A stretch of 64,000 bases of DNA from Serratia sp. AKBS12 (GTDB lineage: Bacteria > Pseudomonadota > Gammaproteobacteria > Enterobacterales > Enterobacteriaceae), in assembly GCF_024793895.1 (NCBI RefSeq), contig NZ_JANUSB010000007.1:62001-126000 (forward strand), read 5' to 3'. Numbering within the stretch: the first letter of the stretch is position 1; the number at the start of each line of letters is the position of its first letter. Made by a program: the position numbers and the translations under genes. Of this stretch, positions 9,297-19,104 are shown piece by piece. The notes beneath the pieces were generated by a model. That model was not told where the DNA came from, made no database searches, and saw nothing but the letters and a program-made list of their open reading frames with translations.

Positions 9297-10598
9297 ATGA
9301 AGATAATGGAAATAACATTGACCGCAACACCTAAAACGAAACGGCGTTACCTGACGTTATTAATGATATTCGTCACGGTCGTGATTTGTTATGTCGATCG
9401 CGCCAACCTGGCGGTGGCATCGGCGCATATTCAGGAGGAGTTTGGCATCAGCAAGGCGCAAATGGGTTATATCTTTTCCGCCTTTGCCTGGACCTATACG
9501 TTGTGCCAAATCCCCGGTGGCTGGTTCCTCGATCGGGTCGGTTCCCGGCTGACCTACTTTATCGCCATTATGGGCTGGTCGGTTGCCACGCTGTTGCAGG
9601 GCTTCGCCAACGGATTGAGCGCGCTGATTGGCCTGCGGGCCATTACCGGGCTGTTCGAGGCACCGGCCTTCCCGACCAATAATCGCATCGTGACCAGCTG
9701 GTTCCCGGAGCAGGAACGTGCCTCGGCGGTGGGTTTTTATACCTCCGGCCAATTTGTTGGCCTGGCATTCCTGACCCCGTTGCTGATTTGGGTGCAGGAA
9801 GTGCTGAGCTGGCACTGGGTGTTTATCATCACCGGTGGCGTAGGTATCGTCTGGGCGTTGGTGTGGCACCTGGTTTACCAGTCGCCGCGTAACAGTAAAG
9901 GCGTGAACCGCGCCGAGCTGGAATACATTCAGGCCGGTGGCGGCATGGTGGACGGTGATGTCGCCAGCGAGAAAAAAGCGCGCGTAACGCTGACCGCCGC
10001 CGACTGGAAGCTGGTGTTCCACCGCAAGCTGCTTGGCGTGTACCTGGGCCAGTTCGCCATTACCTCGACGCTGTGGTTTTTCCTGACCTGGTTCCCGAAC
10101 TATCTGACGCAGGAAAAGCACATTGCGGCGCTGACTGCCGGCTTTATGACCACGGTGCCGTTCCTGGCGGCGTTCTTCGGCGTGCTGCTGTCCGGTTTGG
10201 TTGCCGATCGCCTGTTGCGCAGCGGCAAGTCGATCGGCTTTGCACGCAAAACGCCGATCGTCTGCGGCTTGTTATTGTCGACCTGTATCATGGGCGCCAA
10301 TTATACCAACGACCCGCTGTGGATTATGGTGCTGATGGCGCTGGCATTCTTTGGCAACGGTTTCGCGTCGATCACCTGGTCGCTGGTGTCGTCGCTGGCG
10401 CCGGTGCGCCTGATTGGCCTGACCGGCGGGGTGTTTAACTTTGTCGGCGGGCTGGGCGGCATTACCGTGCCGCTGGTGGTGGGCTATCTGGCGCAGGATT
10501 ACGGTTTCGCACCGTCGCTGATTTATATTTCGGTGGTGGCGTTGATCGGCGCACTTTCCTATTTGCTGCTGGTGGGTGATGTGAAACGGGTCGGCTGA
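9297..10598 (+). CDS. dgoT: D-galactonate:H+ symporter DgoT
   Basis: A 433-residue MFS permease matching E. coli DgoT (430 aa) nearly from end to end: [20 protein letters not shown] in helix 1, [16 protein letters not shown], and the final segment [12 protein letters not shown]. It imports D-galactonate with protons across the inner membrane. The start may be ATG 9297 or ATG 9306; only the unconserved N-terminal residues differ. A 67-bp gap separates it from the preceding transporter. It completes the set of galactonate uptake and catabolism genes. Confidence 0.94.
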   Translation: MKIMEITLTATPKTKRRYLTLLMIFVTVVICYVDRANLAVASAHIQEEFGISKAQMGYIFSAFAWTYTLCQIPGGWFLDRVGSRLTYFIAIMGWSVATLLQGFANGLSALIGLRAITGLFEAPAFPTNNRIVTSWFPEQERASAVGFYTSGQFVGLAFLTPLLIWVQEVLSWHWVFIITGGVGIVWALVWHLVYQSPRNSKGVNRAELEYIQAGGGMVDGDVASEKKARVTLTAADWKLVFHRKLLGVYLGQFAITSTLWFFLTWFPNYLTQEKHIAALTAGFMTTVPFLAAFFGVLLSGLVADRLLRSGKSIGFARKTPIVCGLLLSTCIMGANYTNDPLWIMVLMALAFFGNGFASITWSLVSSLAPVRLIGLTGGVFNFVGGLGGITVPLVVGYLAQDYGFAPSLIYISVVALIGALSYLLLVGDVKRVG

Positions 10599-10643
10599 TC
10601 CGGTAAGATGGCGGCTCAATGCCAGCATCTGCGGGGAGCCGCC

Positions 10644-11939
10644 ATGAGCCATCGGGAAACACAGCTGACTTTCGATCAACGGAGTCATCAGCTAACCAAT
10701 ATCAACGTCTGGACGCCGTGCAGTCAATGGCTGGCGTATGACGTTCGTCCAGGCGGCACCTCGTTCACCGGTTTGACGATTGAGCGAGTCAACGTGACCA
10801 GCGGCGAGACGCAGGTGATTTACCGCGCCCAGCACGGCGCGCATGTCGGCGTTGTCACCGTCAGTCCCGATGCGCCAGCGCGCTATGCGTTTATTCATGG
10901 CCCGGAACACCCGGACAGCCAGTGGCATTATGATTTTCACCATCGCCGCGGGGTGATCGTCAGCGAACCGGATCGCGAACTGGCGATCACGCTCGACGCG
11001 TTGGACATCACGGCGCCCTATACCCCTGGAGCGCTGCGCGGCGGCAGCCACGTGCACGTCTTCAGCCCCGACGGCAGTCGCCTCAGTTTCACCTATAACG
11101 ACCATGTCATGCACCAGCTCGACCCGGCGCTCGATCTGCGCAACGTGGGAGTAGCGCTGCCGCTGCACGGCGTGAATCCGCCCAAACAGCATCCGCGTGA
11201 GTATGACGGCAGCCACTATTGCGTGCTGGTTAGCCAGACGACGCCGCAGCCGCGAGCGGGCAGCGACGACATCAACCGCGCTTATGAGGAAGGCTGGGTG
11301 GGGCAAAACGGCTACCTGAAAGCGGATGGTCGCCAACAGCGCTGGGCGCTGGCGTTCATCGGCGATACGCTGGCCGCCGATGGCACAAAACTGCCGGAAG
11401 TATTTATTGTCGATCTGCCGGAAAACGACGCCGATTACGCCAGAGCCGGTGCACAGCCGCTGCAAGGTAGTGAAAGCACGCTGCCGGCACCACCACTGGG
11501 GGTACGGCAACGGCGGCTGACGCAGACCGGCGATCGCCGCTATCCCGGGCTGGCAACAGCGCCGCGCCATTGGCTGCGCAGCTCGCCCGACGGCAGTCAG
11601 ATTGCCTTTTTGATGAAAGATGATGCTGGCGTGGTGCAATTATGGTGCGTGTCACCCAACGGCGGCGCACCGCGGCAGATAAGCGTGGGCAAGCAGGATA
11701 TTCAATCGGCGTTCAGCTGGCACCCGCAAGGCAGGCAGATTGCATTGGTGTGCGATAACAGCGTGATGCTGTGTGACGTCGCCGACGGCGGTATGCACCG
11801 CCTGACGCAGCGTAGCGAACAGCCGCCCAGCGGCGACGCGGTGGTGTTTTCGCCCGATGGTACACGTGTGGCGTTTATGCGCGAGGTGGCCGGTTTCAAC
11901 CAGATATTCGTGGTCGACACCGCGCGTCACCCTGCCTGA
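10644..11939 (+). CDS. yidR: DUF3748 beta-propeller protein YidR
   Basis: A 431-residue protein equivalent to E. coli YidR (DUF3748), a cytoplasmic TolB/WD-like propeller of unknown function. Repeated blades contain FSPDGSRLSF (about residue 140), SSPDGSQIAF (about 310), WHPQGRQIAL and FSPDGTRVAF. ATG 10644 follows GGGGAG at a six-base spacing. No signal peptide is visible. It lies 45 bp after dgoT, as the yidR neighbourhood adjoins dgoT in E. coli, but E. coli cbrA is not present between them. The oligogalacturonate-lyase-like fold is only a structural resemblance; no activity is claimed. Confidence 0.88.
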   Translation: MSHRETQLTFDQRSHQLTNINVWTPCSQWLAYDVRPGGTSFTGLTIERVNVTSGETQVIYRAQHGAHVGVVTVSPDAPARYAFIHGPEHPDSQWHYDFHHRRGVIVSEPDRELAITLDALDITAPYTPGALRGGSHVHVFSPDGSRLSFTYNDHVMHQLDPALDLRNVGVALPLHGVNPPKQHPREYDGSHYCVLVSQTTPQPRAGSDDINRAYEEGWVGQNGYLKADGRQQRWALAFIGDTLAADGTKLPEVFIVDLPENDADYARAGAQPLQGSESTLPAPPLGVRQRRLTQTGDRRYPGLATAPRHWLRSSPDGSQIAFLMKDDAGVVQLWCVSPNGGAPRQISVGKQDIQSAFSWHPQGRQIALVCDNSVMLCDVADGGMHRLTQRSEQPPSGDAVVFSPDGTRVAFMREVAGFNQIFVVDTARHPA

Positions 11940-12023
11940 AGCCACGCTGACGTTTTGCGTTGGCGGGTTGGGAAGAACTGCCGTGATGTAGTGGCAACTG
12001 GCGGGCCGGATGGCCCGCGTGCA

Positions 12024-12368
12024 TCAATGGGTAACGCTGCCGGTTTGGCCTGGAGTGCCGCTGGCCGCCAGCTTTTGCTGCTCTTCGTGCAGAATGCGCT
12101 CCCTTGGCGAGTCGGCAGTTTTGTCGCTGTCGGCACGCAGGTAGTCATAAGGCAGCAATACGGTATCGACCACCGCCGAGAACGGTAAATCCAGCGCCAC
12201 CAGCGGTTTCATTACCCAACCGGTTTCGTCGTCCTTCAGCATGTTCACGCTGCTGCGTGTGCCGGGGTAGTAGCCCTGATCGGGGCCGGTGTGGCTCATA
12301 ATGCTGGAGCAACCGCTGGTTGCCAACAGCAGACAACTGGCTGCCATTACTTTCATTATCTTCATCAT
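12024..12368 (-). CDS. yidQ: YidQ family outer-membrane lipoprotein (DUF1375)
   Basis: A 114-residue small lipoprotein. A hydrophobic signal ends in the lipobox ATSGC (Cys20), followed by SSIMSHTGP and GYYPGTRSSV, which are typical of the YceK/YidQ family. The segment LDLPFSAVVDTVLLPYD is also characteristic. E. coli YidQ is 110 residues and lies at the same position between yidR and ibpA. It is transcribed toward yidR (convergent) and away from ibpA. Function is unknown; cell-envelope localisation follows from the lipobox. Confidence 0.88.
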   Translation of the reverse strand: MMKIMKVMAASCLLLATSGCSSIMSHTGPDQGYYPGTRSSVNMLKDDETGWVMKPLVALDLPFSAVVDTVLLPYDYLRADSDKTADSPRERILHEEQQKLAASGTPGQTGSVTH

Positions 12369-12528
12369 CCCATCCTGAGGGTGCTGTTCCCCTGAATTTG
12401 CTGATTTATCACATCTGGTCGATGCATCAAACGAGCAAAGCGCCGCTCTGTGGCGGTGTTCTCACTGTTCATTGTATGTGATAAAAAAAGTTTCGCCGCC
12501 TTCAATGGCCATTTTTTTGATCTTGGTC

Positions 12529-12557
12529 GGTTGAAAAAAAAATTGCAAACCCCATTT
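12529..12557 (+). promoter_or_regulatory. Sigma-32 (heat-shock) promoter of ibpAB
   Basis: A -35-like GGTTGAAA (core TTGAA 12531-12535) and a -10-like CCCCATTT (CCCCAT 12550-12555) are separated by 14 bases. This fits the RpoH consensus CTTGAAA - 11-16 bases - CCCCATNT. It lies 113 bp upstream of the ibpA start, leaving room for a structured leader. Confidence 0.8.
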
Positions 12558-12599
12558 TAACTACAAGACCAAATTAACAGTTCGCCGTCAGGGAATTGT

Positions 12600-12668
12600 G
12601 GTCCCGAAGCCTGTCCATAATGGAAGGTTTATTTTCAACCTCGCTGAAGTGCCTTAGGAGGCTGTTAC
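12600..12668 (+). promoter_or_regulatory. ROSE-like RNA thermometer in the ibpA leader (candidate)
   Basis: The last part of the leader contains CCTCGCT at 12640-12645 followed after about ten bases by the very strong Shine-Dalgarno TTAGGAGG (12654-12661). In ROSE thermometers of small heat-shock genes a U(U/C)GCU segment pairs with AGGAG. Here one A-C mispair would occur, so the match is imperfect. The ibpB leader has a comparable TCGCTTCTTGGAAGGAG arrangement (13153-13170). Confidence 0.5.
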
Positions 12669-13079
12669 ATGCGTAATTTCGATCTTTCTCCGTTATACCG
12701 TTCCGCTATTGGCTTTGACCGTTTATTTAACGCGTTGGAAGCCGGTCAGAATCAGACCAACGGCTATCCTCCGTATAATGTCGAGCTGGTAGAGGAAAAC
12801 CATTATCGCATTGCCATTGCGGTTGCCGGGTTCGCTGAACAGGAACTGGAAATAACTTCACACGATAACATGCTGATAGTTCGCGGTGCGCATCAGGGTG
12901 AGGCGACAGAGAAAACCTTCCTGTATCAAGGCATTGCAGAACGTAACTTTGAGCGTAAATTCCAGCTGGCCGAGCACATTCAAATCAAGGGCGCCAAACT
13001 GGAAAATGGTCTGCTGTATATTGATATGGAACGCGTAATACCAGAAACGTTAAAGCCGCGGCGTATCGAAATTAAGTAA
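12669..13079 (+). CDS. ibpA: Small heat-shock protein IbpA
   Basis: A 136-residue alpha-crystallin-type chaperone (E. coli IbpA 137 aa) that binds aggregating proteins and hands them to DnaK/ClpB. Seen: N-terminal [20 protein letters not shown], the crystallin core with [12 protein letters not shown], and the C-terminal tail RRIEIK containing the I-x-I anchor. It is the first gene of the ibpAB unit behind a sigma-32 promoter and a strong ribosome binding site likely masked by RNA structure. Confidence 0.96.
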   Translation: MRNFDLSPLYRSAIGFDRLFNALEAGQNQTNGYPPYNVELVEENHYRIAIAVAGFAEQELEITSHDNMLIVRGAHQGEATEKTFLYQGIAERNFERKFQLAEHIQIKGAKLENGLLYIDMERVIPETLKPRRIEIK

Positions 13080-13178
13080 ACGTTATTTGTTTCCGGCGAA
13101 ATAGGCGCCGCAAACCGATCGTTGCCCGCCGACAGGGGGCAATATATGACATCTCGCTTCTTGGAAGGAGTTACTATT

Positions 13179-13607
13179 ATGCGTAATTACGATTTATCAC
13201 CATTGCTTCGTCAATGGATCGGTTTTGATAAATTAGCTAGCTCGATGGGTGGCCAGGAGCCGCAAGGTTTCCCGCCATACAATATCGAGAAAAGCGACGA
13301 TAACCATTATCGTATTTCTCTGGCACTGGCCGGGTTCAAACAAAGCGAACTGGATATCGAAGTCGAAGGCCCGCGCCTGACGGTGCGCGGCAAGCCGACC
13401 CCGCCGGAAAAACCGGTGGAATATCTGCACCAAGGGCTGGTGTGCAAAGAGTTCACCCTCAGTTTTACCTTGGCGGAACACCTGAACGTTGCCGAAGCGC
13501 AATTTACCAACGGCCTGCTGCACATCGATCTGGTGCGCGACGTGCCGGAAGCTCTGCAGCCGCAGCGCATCGCCATTGGCAGTACGCCGGGCATTGAAGC
13601 CAAATAA
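13179..13607 (+). CDS. ibpB: Small heat-shock protein IbpB
   Basis: A 142-residue paralogue of IbpA, the same length as E. coli IbpB. The start is ATG 13179 with AAGGAG ten bases upstream; the frame is open 19 codons further but that part is not conserved. Seen: [32 protein letters not shown] in the alpha-crystallin domain, and the C-terminal IAI motif (QRIAIGS). It follows ibpA by 99 bp and is closed by the terminator at 13633-13670. IbpB co-assembles with IbpA and helps substrate release. Confidence 0.96.
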   Translation: MRNYDLSPLLRQWIGFDKLASSMGGQEPQGFPPYNIEKSDDNHYRISLALAGFKQSELDIEVEGPRLTVRGKPTPPEKPVEYLHQGLVCKEFTLSFTLAEHLNVAEAQFTNGLLHIDLVRDVPEALQPQRIAIGSTPGIEAK

Positions 13608-13632
13608 CCGGCCTAACGCAGCATGCTAATTA

Positions 13633-13670
13633 GCGGGGGAAGTCCAGACGGGCTTCCCCCGCCGCGTTTT
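13633..13670 (+). terminator. Rho-independent terminator after ibpB
   Basis: The inverted repeat GCGGGGGAAG / CTTCCCCCGC (13633-13642 and 13653-13662) forms a 10-bp GC-rich stem with a ten-base loop, followed by CGCGTTTT. Confidence 0.75.
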
Positions 13671-13784
13671 GTGCAGCACCCCACAGTCCCCCCGTGCGTG
13701 TCGGTGTTAAAATCCACACAAGTTCTAATGACTTAATTCGCCCGTCTGGGCCAGCGAATCATAAACTTGTCAAGGAAGTGACCT

Positions 13785-15443
13785 ATGAACGATATCGCCC
13801 TGACCGTCAGCATGCTGGCGCTGGTGGCCGTTCTCGGGCTGTGGATAGGCAACTGGAAGGTGTACGGCGTGGGGCTGGGCATTGGCGGGGTGCTGTTCGG
13901 CGGAATTATCGTCGGCCATTTCGCGCAACGCTGGCAGTGGGATCTGAATGGCGACATGCTGCATTTCATTCAGGAGTTTGGCCTGATCCTGTTTGTTTAC
14001 ACCATCGGTATTCAGGTCGGGCCAGGGTTCTTTTCGTCCCTGCGCGTCTCGGGACTGCGGCTCAACGGCTTCGCCATTCTGCTGGTGGCTATCGGTGGTC
14101 TGGTGGCGGCGCTGGTGCATAAACTGTTCGCCGTGCCGCTACCGATTATTCTTGGCGTGTTCTCCGGCGCGGTGACCAATACCCCGGCGTTGGGTGCCGG
14201 GCAGCAGATCCTGACCGATCTCGGCTCCGATCCGGCGCTGGTGGCGCGCATGGGGATGGGCTACGCGATGGCCTATCCGTTCGGCATCTGCGGCATTCTG
14301 CTGGTGATGTGGCTGATACGGCTGTTTTTCCGCATCAATATCGAACGCGAAGCACAGGCGTTCGACGCCGGTCTTGGGCAGGGGCGCGATCTGCTGCAAA
14401 CCATGAACGTGGCGGTGCGTAATCCCAACTTGCAGGGCATGGCGATTGGGCAGGTACCGTTGCTGAACGGCGAGGACATCATCTGTTCGCGGCTGAAGCG
14501 CGGGAATGTATTAATGGTGCCGGCAACGCAAGAAAAGCTGGAGCTGGGCGATTTCCTGCATCTGGTCGGCAAACCCGAGCATCTGGAAAATGCCCGTCTG
14601 ATCATTGGCGAACAGGTAGACGTATCGCTGTCTACGCGCGGCACCTCGCTGCAGGTGGTGCGCGCGGTGGTGACCAACGAACAGGTGCTGGGTAAGAAGA
14701 TTCGCGATTTGAACCTCAAGCAGAAATACGATGTGGTGATCTCGCGGCTCAACCGTTCCGGTGTGGAACTGGTGGCCGGCAGCAACGTGTCGTTGCAATT
14801 CGGCGATATCCTTAACCTGGTTGGTCGGCCAGAGTCGATTGAGGCGGTGGCGGCGATCGTCGGTAACGCCAGACAGAAGCTGCAACAGGTACAAATGTTG
14901 CCGGTGTTTATCGGTATCGGGCTGGGGGTGTTGCTCGGATCCATTCCACTGTTCGTACCCGGCTTTCCGGCGGCATTGCGCCTGGGGCTGGCGGGCGGCC
15001 CGCTGGTGGCAGCGCTGATCCTTGGGCGTATCGGCAGCATCGGCAAACTGTATTGGTTTATGCCGCCGAGTGCCAATCTGGCGTTGCGTGAGCTGGGTAT
15101 CGTGCTGTTTCTGGCGGTGGTCGGGCTGAAGTCGGGCGGCAATTTTGTCGATACTCTGCTGCACGGCGAAGGCATGGCGTGGATTGGCTATGGGGCGCTG
15201 ATTACCGCCATTCCGCTGATGGTGGTCGGCGTGCTGGCCCGTACGCTGGGCAAGATGAACTACCTGACGCTGTCCGGCATGCTGGCCGGTTCAATGACCG
15301 ATCCGCCGGCGCTGGCATTCGCCAATAACCTGCACCCGACCTGTGGTGCCGCGGCGTTATCCTATGCCACGGTGTACCCGCTGGCGATGTTCCTGCGCAT
15401 CATGTCGCCGCAGTTGCTGGCGGTGCTGTTCTGGGCGTTATAG
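13785..15443 (+). CDS. yidE: YidE, AspT/YidE/YbjL-family putative transporter
   Basis: A 552-residue inner-membrane protein matching E. coli YidE (553 aa). Architecture: five to six N-terminal membrane segments (about residues 1-185), two soluble RCK_C/TrkA-C regulatory domains (about 200-285 and 290-370, each with GDxLxLVG-type segments), then five to six C-terminal membrane segments. The paired [14 protein letters not shown] and [14 protein letters not shown] segments are the pseudo-symmetric aspartate:alanine-exchanger motifs. The substrate of YidE is unknown. Position after ibpB is as in E. coli. Confidence 0.93.
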   Translation: MNDIALTVSMLALVAVLGLWIGNWKVYGVGLGIGGVLFGGIIVGHFAQRWQWDLNGDMLHFIQEFGLILFVYTIGIQVGPGFFSSLRVSGLRLNGFAILLVAIGGLVAALVHKLFAVPLPIILGVFSGAVTNTPALGAGQQILTDLGSDPALVARMGMGYAMAYPFGICGILLVMWLIRLFFRINIEREAQAFDAGLGQGRDLLQTMNVAVRNPNLQGMAIGQVPLLNGEDIICSRLKRGNVLMVPATQEKLELGDFLHLVGKPEHLENARLIIGEQVDVSLSTRGTSLQVVRAVVTNEQVLGKKIRDLNLKQKYDVVISRLNRSGVELVAGSNVSLQFGDILNLVGRPESIEAVAAIVGNARQKLQQVQMLPVFIGIGLGVLLGSIPLFVPGFPAALRLGLAGGPLVAALILGRIGSIGKLYWFMPPSANLALRELGIVLFLAVVGLKSGGNFVDTLLHGEGMAWIGYGALITAIPLMVVGVLARTLGKMNYLTLSGMLAGSMTDPPALAFANNLHPTCGAAALSYATVYPLAMFLRIMSPQLLAVLFWAL

Positions 15444-15448
15444 CGCTA

Positions 15449-15470
15449 ACGGGCGCGTTAGCGCGCCCGT
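15449..15470. terminator. Hairpin between convergent yidE and avtA
   Basis: A perfect 9-bp stem ACGGGCGCG / CGCGCCCGT with loop TTAG lies in the 34-bp gap between the two convergent stops. There is no clear T-tract on either side, so it may act as a bidirectional but weak or Rho-assisted terminator. Confidence 0.45.
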
Positions 15471-15477
15471 GATGGCG

Positions 15478-16731
15478 TTAGTTTGTTTCGTTGTGCGCGC
15501 GCTCGATCTCTTCTGCCAGAATTGCTACGCCGCGCTCAATCTTGTCAGGATCCGGCACGTAGTTCATACGCATGCATTGGTGCGTATGCGGCCATTCGTG
15601 CTCCAGCCCCGGGAAGAAATAATGCCCCGGCACCATCAGTACGCCGCGTTGTTTCAAGCGCTGGTACAGCAGTTCGGTGGTGATCGGCAGATCCTTGAAC
15701 CACAGCCAGAGGAATATCGCCCCTTCCGGTTTGTGGATCAGGCAGCGCTCTTCCGGCAGATAACGGCGGATAATGCCGATGGTCTGCTCCACCCGCTGCT
15801 GGTAGAACGGGCGAATCACTTCGTTCGACAGACGCAGCAGATCGCCACGTTCAATCATCTCGGTGGCAATAGCCGGGCCGATACTGCCTGGAGACAGGCT
15901 GATGATGCCGTTCATATTGGTCAGCGCGCTGATGATTTTCTCGTCGGCAATCACGATACCGCAGCGTGAACCCGGCAGGCCTAGCTTGGACAGGCTCATG
16001 CACAGGATGATGTTCGGGTTCCACAGCGGCGTAGCGTCGCTGAAGATAATCCCCGGGAAGGGTACGCCGTAGGCGTTGTCGATCACCAGAGGGATGTCAT
16101 GTTGCTGTGCCAGAACGTCGAGCTTCATCAGCTCGTCATCGGTAATGACGTTACCGGTCGGGTTGGTCGGGCGCGAAACGCAGATCATGCCAATGTCGTC
16201 GCTGATTTTCAGGTGCTCAAAATCAACGTGGTATTTAAACTGACCCTCCGGCAGCAGTTCGATGTTCGGTTTTGCCGACACGAACAGTCCTTCGTCCAGC
16301 CCGGCGTCGGCATAGCCGATATATTCTGGTGCCAACGGGAACAGCACCCGGCGGCGGCTGCCATCGGCGTAGCGGCCGGCAAACAGGTTGAATAAGTAGA
16401 AAAATGCGCTTTGGCTGCCATTTGTCAGAGCAATATTCTGTGGTTCGATCTGCCAGCCAAGTTCCTCGCTCAGCATGCCGGACAGCGCTTTGAGCAGCGC
16501 ATCCTTGCCCTGGGGGCCATCGTAGTTGCACAGCGCTTCGGTCAGTTTGCCCTGTTCGAGCAGCTCCTGACACAGCTGTTTGAAGTAGCTTTCCATCTCG
16601 GGGATTTGCGCCGGATTACCGCCGCCGAGCATGATGGCTCCAGGGGTTCGCAGGCCTTCGTTCAGGTCGTCCATTAAACGGGTAATGCCCGCGTAACGGG
16701 TAAATTTGTCGCCGAAAAGTGAAAAATTCAT
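15478..16731 (-). CDS. avtA: Valine--pyruvate aminotransferase AvtA
   Basis: AvtA (transaminase C) transfers the amino group of valine to pyruvate, giving alanine and 2-oxoisovalerate. The start MNFSLFGDKFTRY at 16731 gives 417 residues, the E. coli length; an open frame continues 53 codons upstream without conserved sequence. Seen: RPTNPTGN substrate/cofactor segment, DNAYGVPFPG and the PLP-lysine region MSLSKLGLPGSRCG. C-terminal RMNYVPDP is typical. It lies directly downstream of malS on the same strand, as in E. coli. Confidence 0.96.
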   Translation of the reverse strand: MNFSLFGDKFTRYAGITRLMDDLNEGLRTPGAIMLGGGNPAQIPEMESYFKQLCQELLEQGKLTEALCNYDGPQGKDALLKALSGMLSEELGWQIEPQNIALTNGSQSAFFYLFNLFAGRYADGSRRRVLFPLAPEYIGYADAGLDEGLFVSAKPNIELLPEGQFKYHVDFEHLKISDDIGMICVSRPTNPTGNVITDDELMKLDVLAQQHDIPLVIDNAYGVPFPGIIFSDATPLWNPNIILCMSLSKLGLPGSRCGIVIADEKIISALTNMNGIISLSPGSIGPAIATEMIERGDLLRLSNEVIRPFYQQRVEQTIGIIRRYLPEERCLIHKPEGAIFLWLWFKDLPITTELLYQRLKQRGVLMVPGHYFFPGLEHEWPHTHQCMRMNYVPDPDKIERGVAILAEEIERAHNETN

Positions 16732-16865
16732 AAATGCAGCAGTAGTGTTTTTAGCAGGTAATTCCCCACCATACCGCCAGACAATTGCCGGCGCAATGCG
16801 GCTGATAAAATAGCCATTGGGGTTAAACGTTGCCCGATGGCTAATTTTAAGCATATTCCACTGAA

Positions 16866-18926
16866 TCACTCTGACCGATCGCCGGCCCATACCACCATCA
16901 CCCGATCCTCCTGATAACGGCGGCTAAAGCTATAATAAGCGGCCGTTTGCCGTGATTGCTGCTGGCCGGCGCCGATAGCCGGATGGCGGGCGCGGAATTC
17001 GCCGAGCCGTTGCCAGTGCGCCAACAGCGGTGCGCTGGTTGCTGATAATGCCTGCCAGTTCATGTCGGAGCGGGTGCCCTGCAACGGATCGGAACCTGTG
17101 GCGCCAAATTCGCGTCCACTTTCATCGCCATAATAAATTTGCACCGCCCCCGGTGCCAGCAACAGCAGATCGGCGGCGCGCCGTTGTTGCTTCAGGTCTC
17201 CTTTGGCGTCGCTGTGGAAGAACAGGCGTGTGTCATGGGACGATAGATAGCTCAGCACGTTGAAGTCTTGCAGTTTGTCGGCCATCTGCTGATAGGTGTC
17301 ATCAATATTGGCAAAGCAGCCCAGGGCCTGCGCCGCCCGATCCTGGAAGTCAAAATTGATCATCGCGTCAAACCCGTGCTGATAATAGTCGCTGTGGGTA
17401 ACGCCGTGGCCCCAGGATTCACCGGTCATCCAGAATGGCGCATTATCCAGAGCCTGTTGCGGATTGGCGGCCTTCCACTGTGCCAGCGCGTCGCTGGCGC
17501 GCTGTTTCAGCAGATCAAAGGTCGCTTTTTCAACGTGCTTGGCGGTATCGACCCGGAAGCCATCGATGCCGTATTCCCGCACCCATTGGCTGAGCCAGTG
17601 GGTGAGATAGTCGCGCGGCCCGGCGCCGGCAAGGTATCTGGCGGCGGTGTCCGGTTTGTGACGGTAAAACAGCGGTAAGCCGCTGTCGCCCAGTGCTTCG
17701 GTTTTGATGTCCGGAAGAAATGCCAGCGACATGGTCAGGTCATGGTAGCCCGGAGCGTCGTAATCACCGATATCGGTGCGGATCCAGTGCTTGCCCCACC
17801 AGTTGGCCCAGCCGTTTTTGTCGCTGAAGTTAATGTAATCATTGAAACTGTGCCAGTTCTGCCCGGTAGCCGGTTGCCAGTCTCCCCAGCGTTTGCCAAG
17901 GATTTTTTCGACCTGCTCGCCCTGTAGGTAGAGTGAACCGAAGTGGAATTGCTGCATATCGGCCAGCGAGGCGTAACCGACGTGGTTGACCACCACGTCG
18001 AACAACACGCGAATGCCGCGCCGATGCGCCTGTTCTACCAGGCGGCGCAGATCCTGCTCGCTCCCCATATTGGCGTCCAGGCGGGTCCAGTCCAGCGTGT
18101 AGTAGCCGTGATAGGCGTAATGCGGGAAATCCCCTTTGCTGCCACCGCCAACCCACCCGTGGATTTGCTCCAGCGGTGAGCTGATCCACAATGCATTAAC
18201 CCCCAGCCGTTGCAGATAATCCAGTTTTTGCGTCAGCCCGATCAGGTCGCCACCGTGGAAGGTGCCGATCTCCTGCATGCCGTCACTGCGCCGGCCATAG
18301 CTGTGATCGTTGTCGGGGTCGCCATTGACGAAGCGATCGGTCAGCACGAAGTACACCGTGGCATTCTGCCAGCTAAACGGCGCGGCGCGGTTGGTGGTCG
18401 CCGCTTCCAGCAGCATGATGCCGCCGCCGTTGGCGTCGGGTTGCAACGTGACCTTGCCTTGCGTAACGGTGGCGGTTTGGCCGGAGTAAAAGTCACGCAC
18501 CGTTTCACCTTCGGCGAAGGTGCCGTTGACATCGACGGTCAGCGGCTTGCCGTCCCAGCGCTGACAGGTGCGGCGGGCTACCGCCGCGGGTTGTGCCGGC
18601 GCTTCGATGCCCAGTTGCAAGGTCGGCGTGCCGCTGCGGGTATCAATGCGCAGCTGGTAATTGCCATCGCGAAAGCGCCGCCAGTTTACCGGCGGCTGTT
18701 CACCGCACGGTTGCAGCGACAGCGTCTGGTTGAGTTTTACGCTGTCGGTCGGTTGCCAGCACTGGTTGTCCTGAAACAGTTGCAGTGGCTGCTGGCCCTT
18801 CTGCAACGTCGCCTGGCTGGTGAATACGCCGCTGGTGGCTTCGCTGAAGGTCGGAAAGTTTTGCAGCGTCCAGGCGGCAAAGGCCGCAGGTGACAGCAGC
18901 AAAAAGGGGAGGATCAGGCGTTTCAT
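16866..18926 (-). CDS. malS: Periplasmic alpha-amylase MalS
   Basis: A secreted GH13 alpha-amylase that cuts maltodextrins in the periplasm. It has 686 residues (E. coli 676). Signal peptide MKRLILPFLLLSPAAFA is followed by AWTLQNFP. The GH13 conserved regions are visible: DVVVNHVG, DGFRVDTAKHVE (nucleophile Asp), MTGESWGHG (acid/base Glu) and LSSHDTRLF (transition-state Asp). The start has a clean AAGGAG ribosome binding site. It belongs to the maltose system in E. coli (MalT-activated); I did not identify a convincing MalT box in the 178-bp upstream gap. Confidence 0.95.
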   Translation of the reverse strand: MKRLILPFLLLSPAAFAAWTLQNFPTFSEATSGVFTSQATLQKGQQPLQLFQDNQCWQPTDSVKLNQTLSLQPCGEQPPVNWRRFRDGNYQLRIDTRSGTPTLQLGIEAPAQPAAVARRTCQRWDGKPLTVDVNGTFAEGETVRDFYSGQTATVTQGKVTLQPDANGGGIMLLEAATTNRAAPFSWQNATVYFVLTDRFVNGDPDNDHSYGRRSDGMQEIGTFHGGDLIGLTQKLDYLQRLGVNALWISSPLEQIHGWVGGGSKGDFPHYAYHGYYTLDWTRLDANMGSEQDLRRLVEQAHRRGIRVLFDVVVNHVGYASLADMQQFHFGSLYLQGEQVEKILGKRWGDWQPATGQNWHSFNDYINFSDKNGWANWWGKHWIRTDIGDYDAPGYHDLTMSLAFLPDIKTEALGDSGLPLFYRHKPDTAARYLAGAGPRDYLTHWLSQWVREYGIDGFRVDTAKHVEKATFDLLKQRASDALAQWKAANPQQALDNAPFWMTGESWGHGVTHSDYYQHGFDAMINFDFQDRAAQALGCFANIDDTYQQMADKLQDFNVLSYLSSHDTRLFFHSDAKGDLKQQRRAADLLLLAPGAVQIYYGDESGREFGATGSDPLQGTRSDMNWQALSATSAPLLAHWQRLGEFRARHPAIGAGQQQSRQTAAYYSFSRRYQEDRVMVVWAGDRSE

Positions 18927-19104
18927 GGCTCTCCTTACGCGCGGTAGGAAGCGTGGTCAGACTCGGGTCGCCTTCAGTGTGCCGTGTGCAGGGAAAACCG
19001 CCTCATCCCGCAGCGGGAATTTAAGGGAGGAGGGAGCAGGGGGATAGCCGAACGTGGGCGTACGGGGCAGAACGGGCAGCCTGCCGTAGCAGGCCGCCGG
19101 GGGA

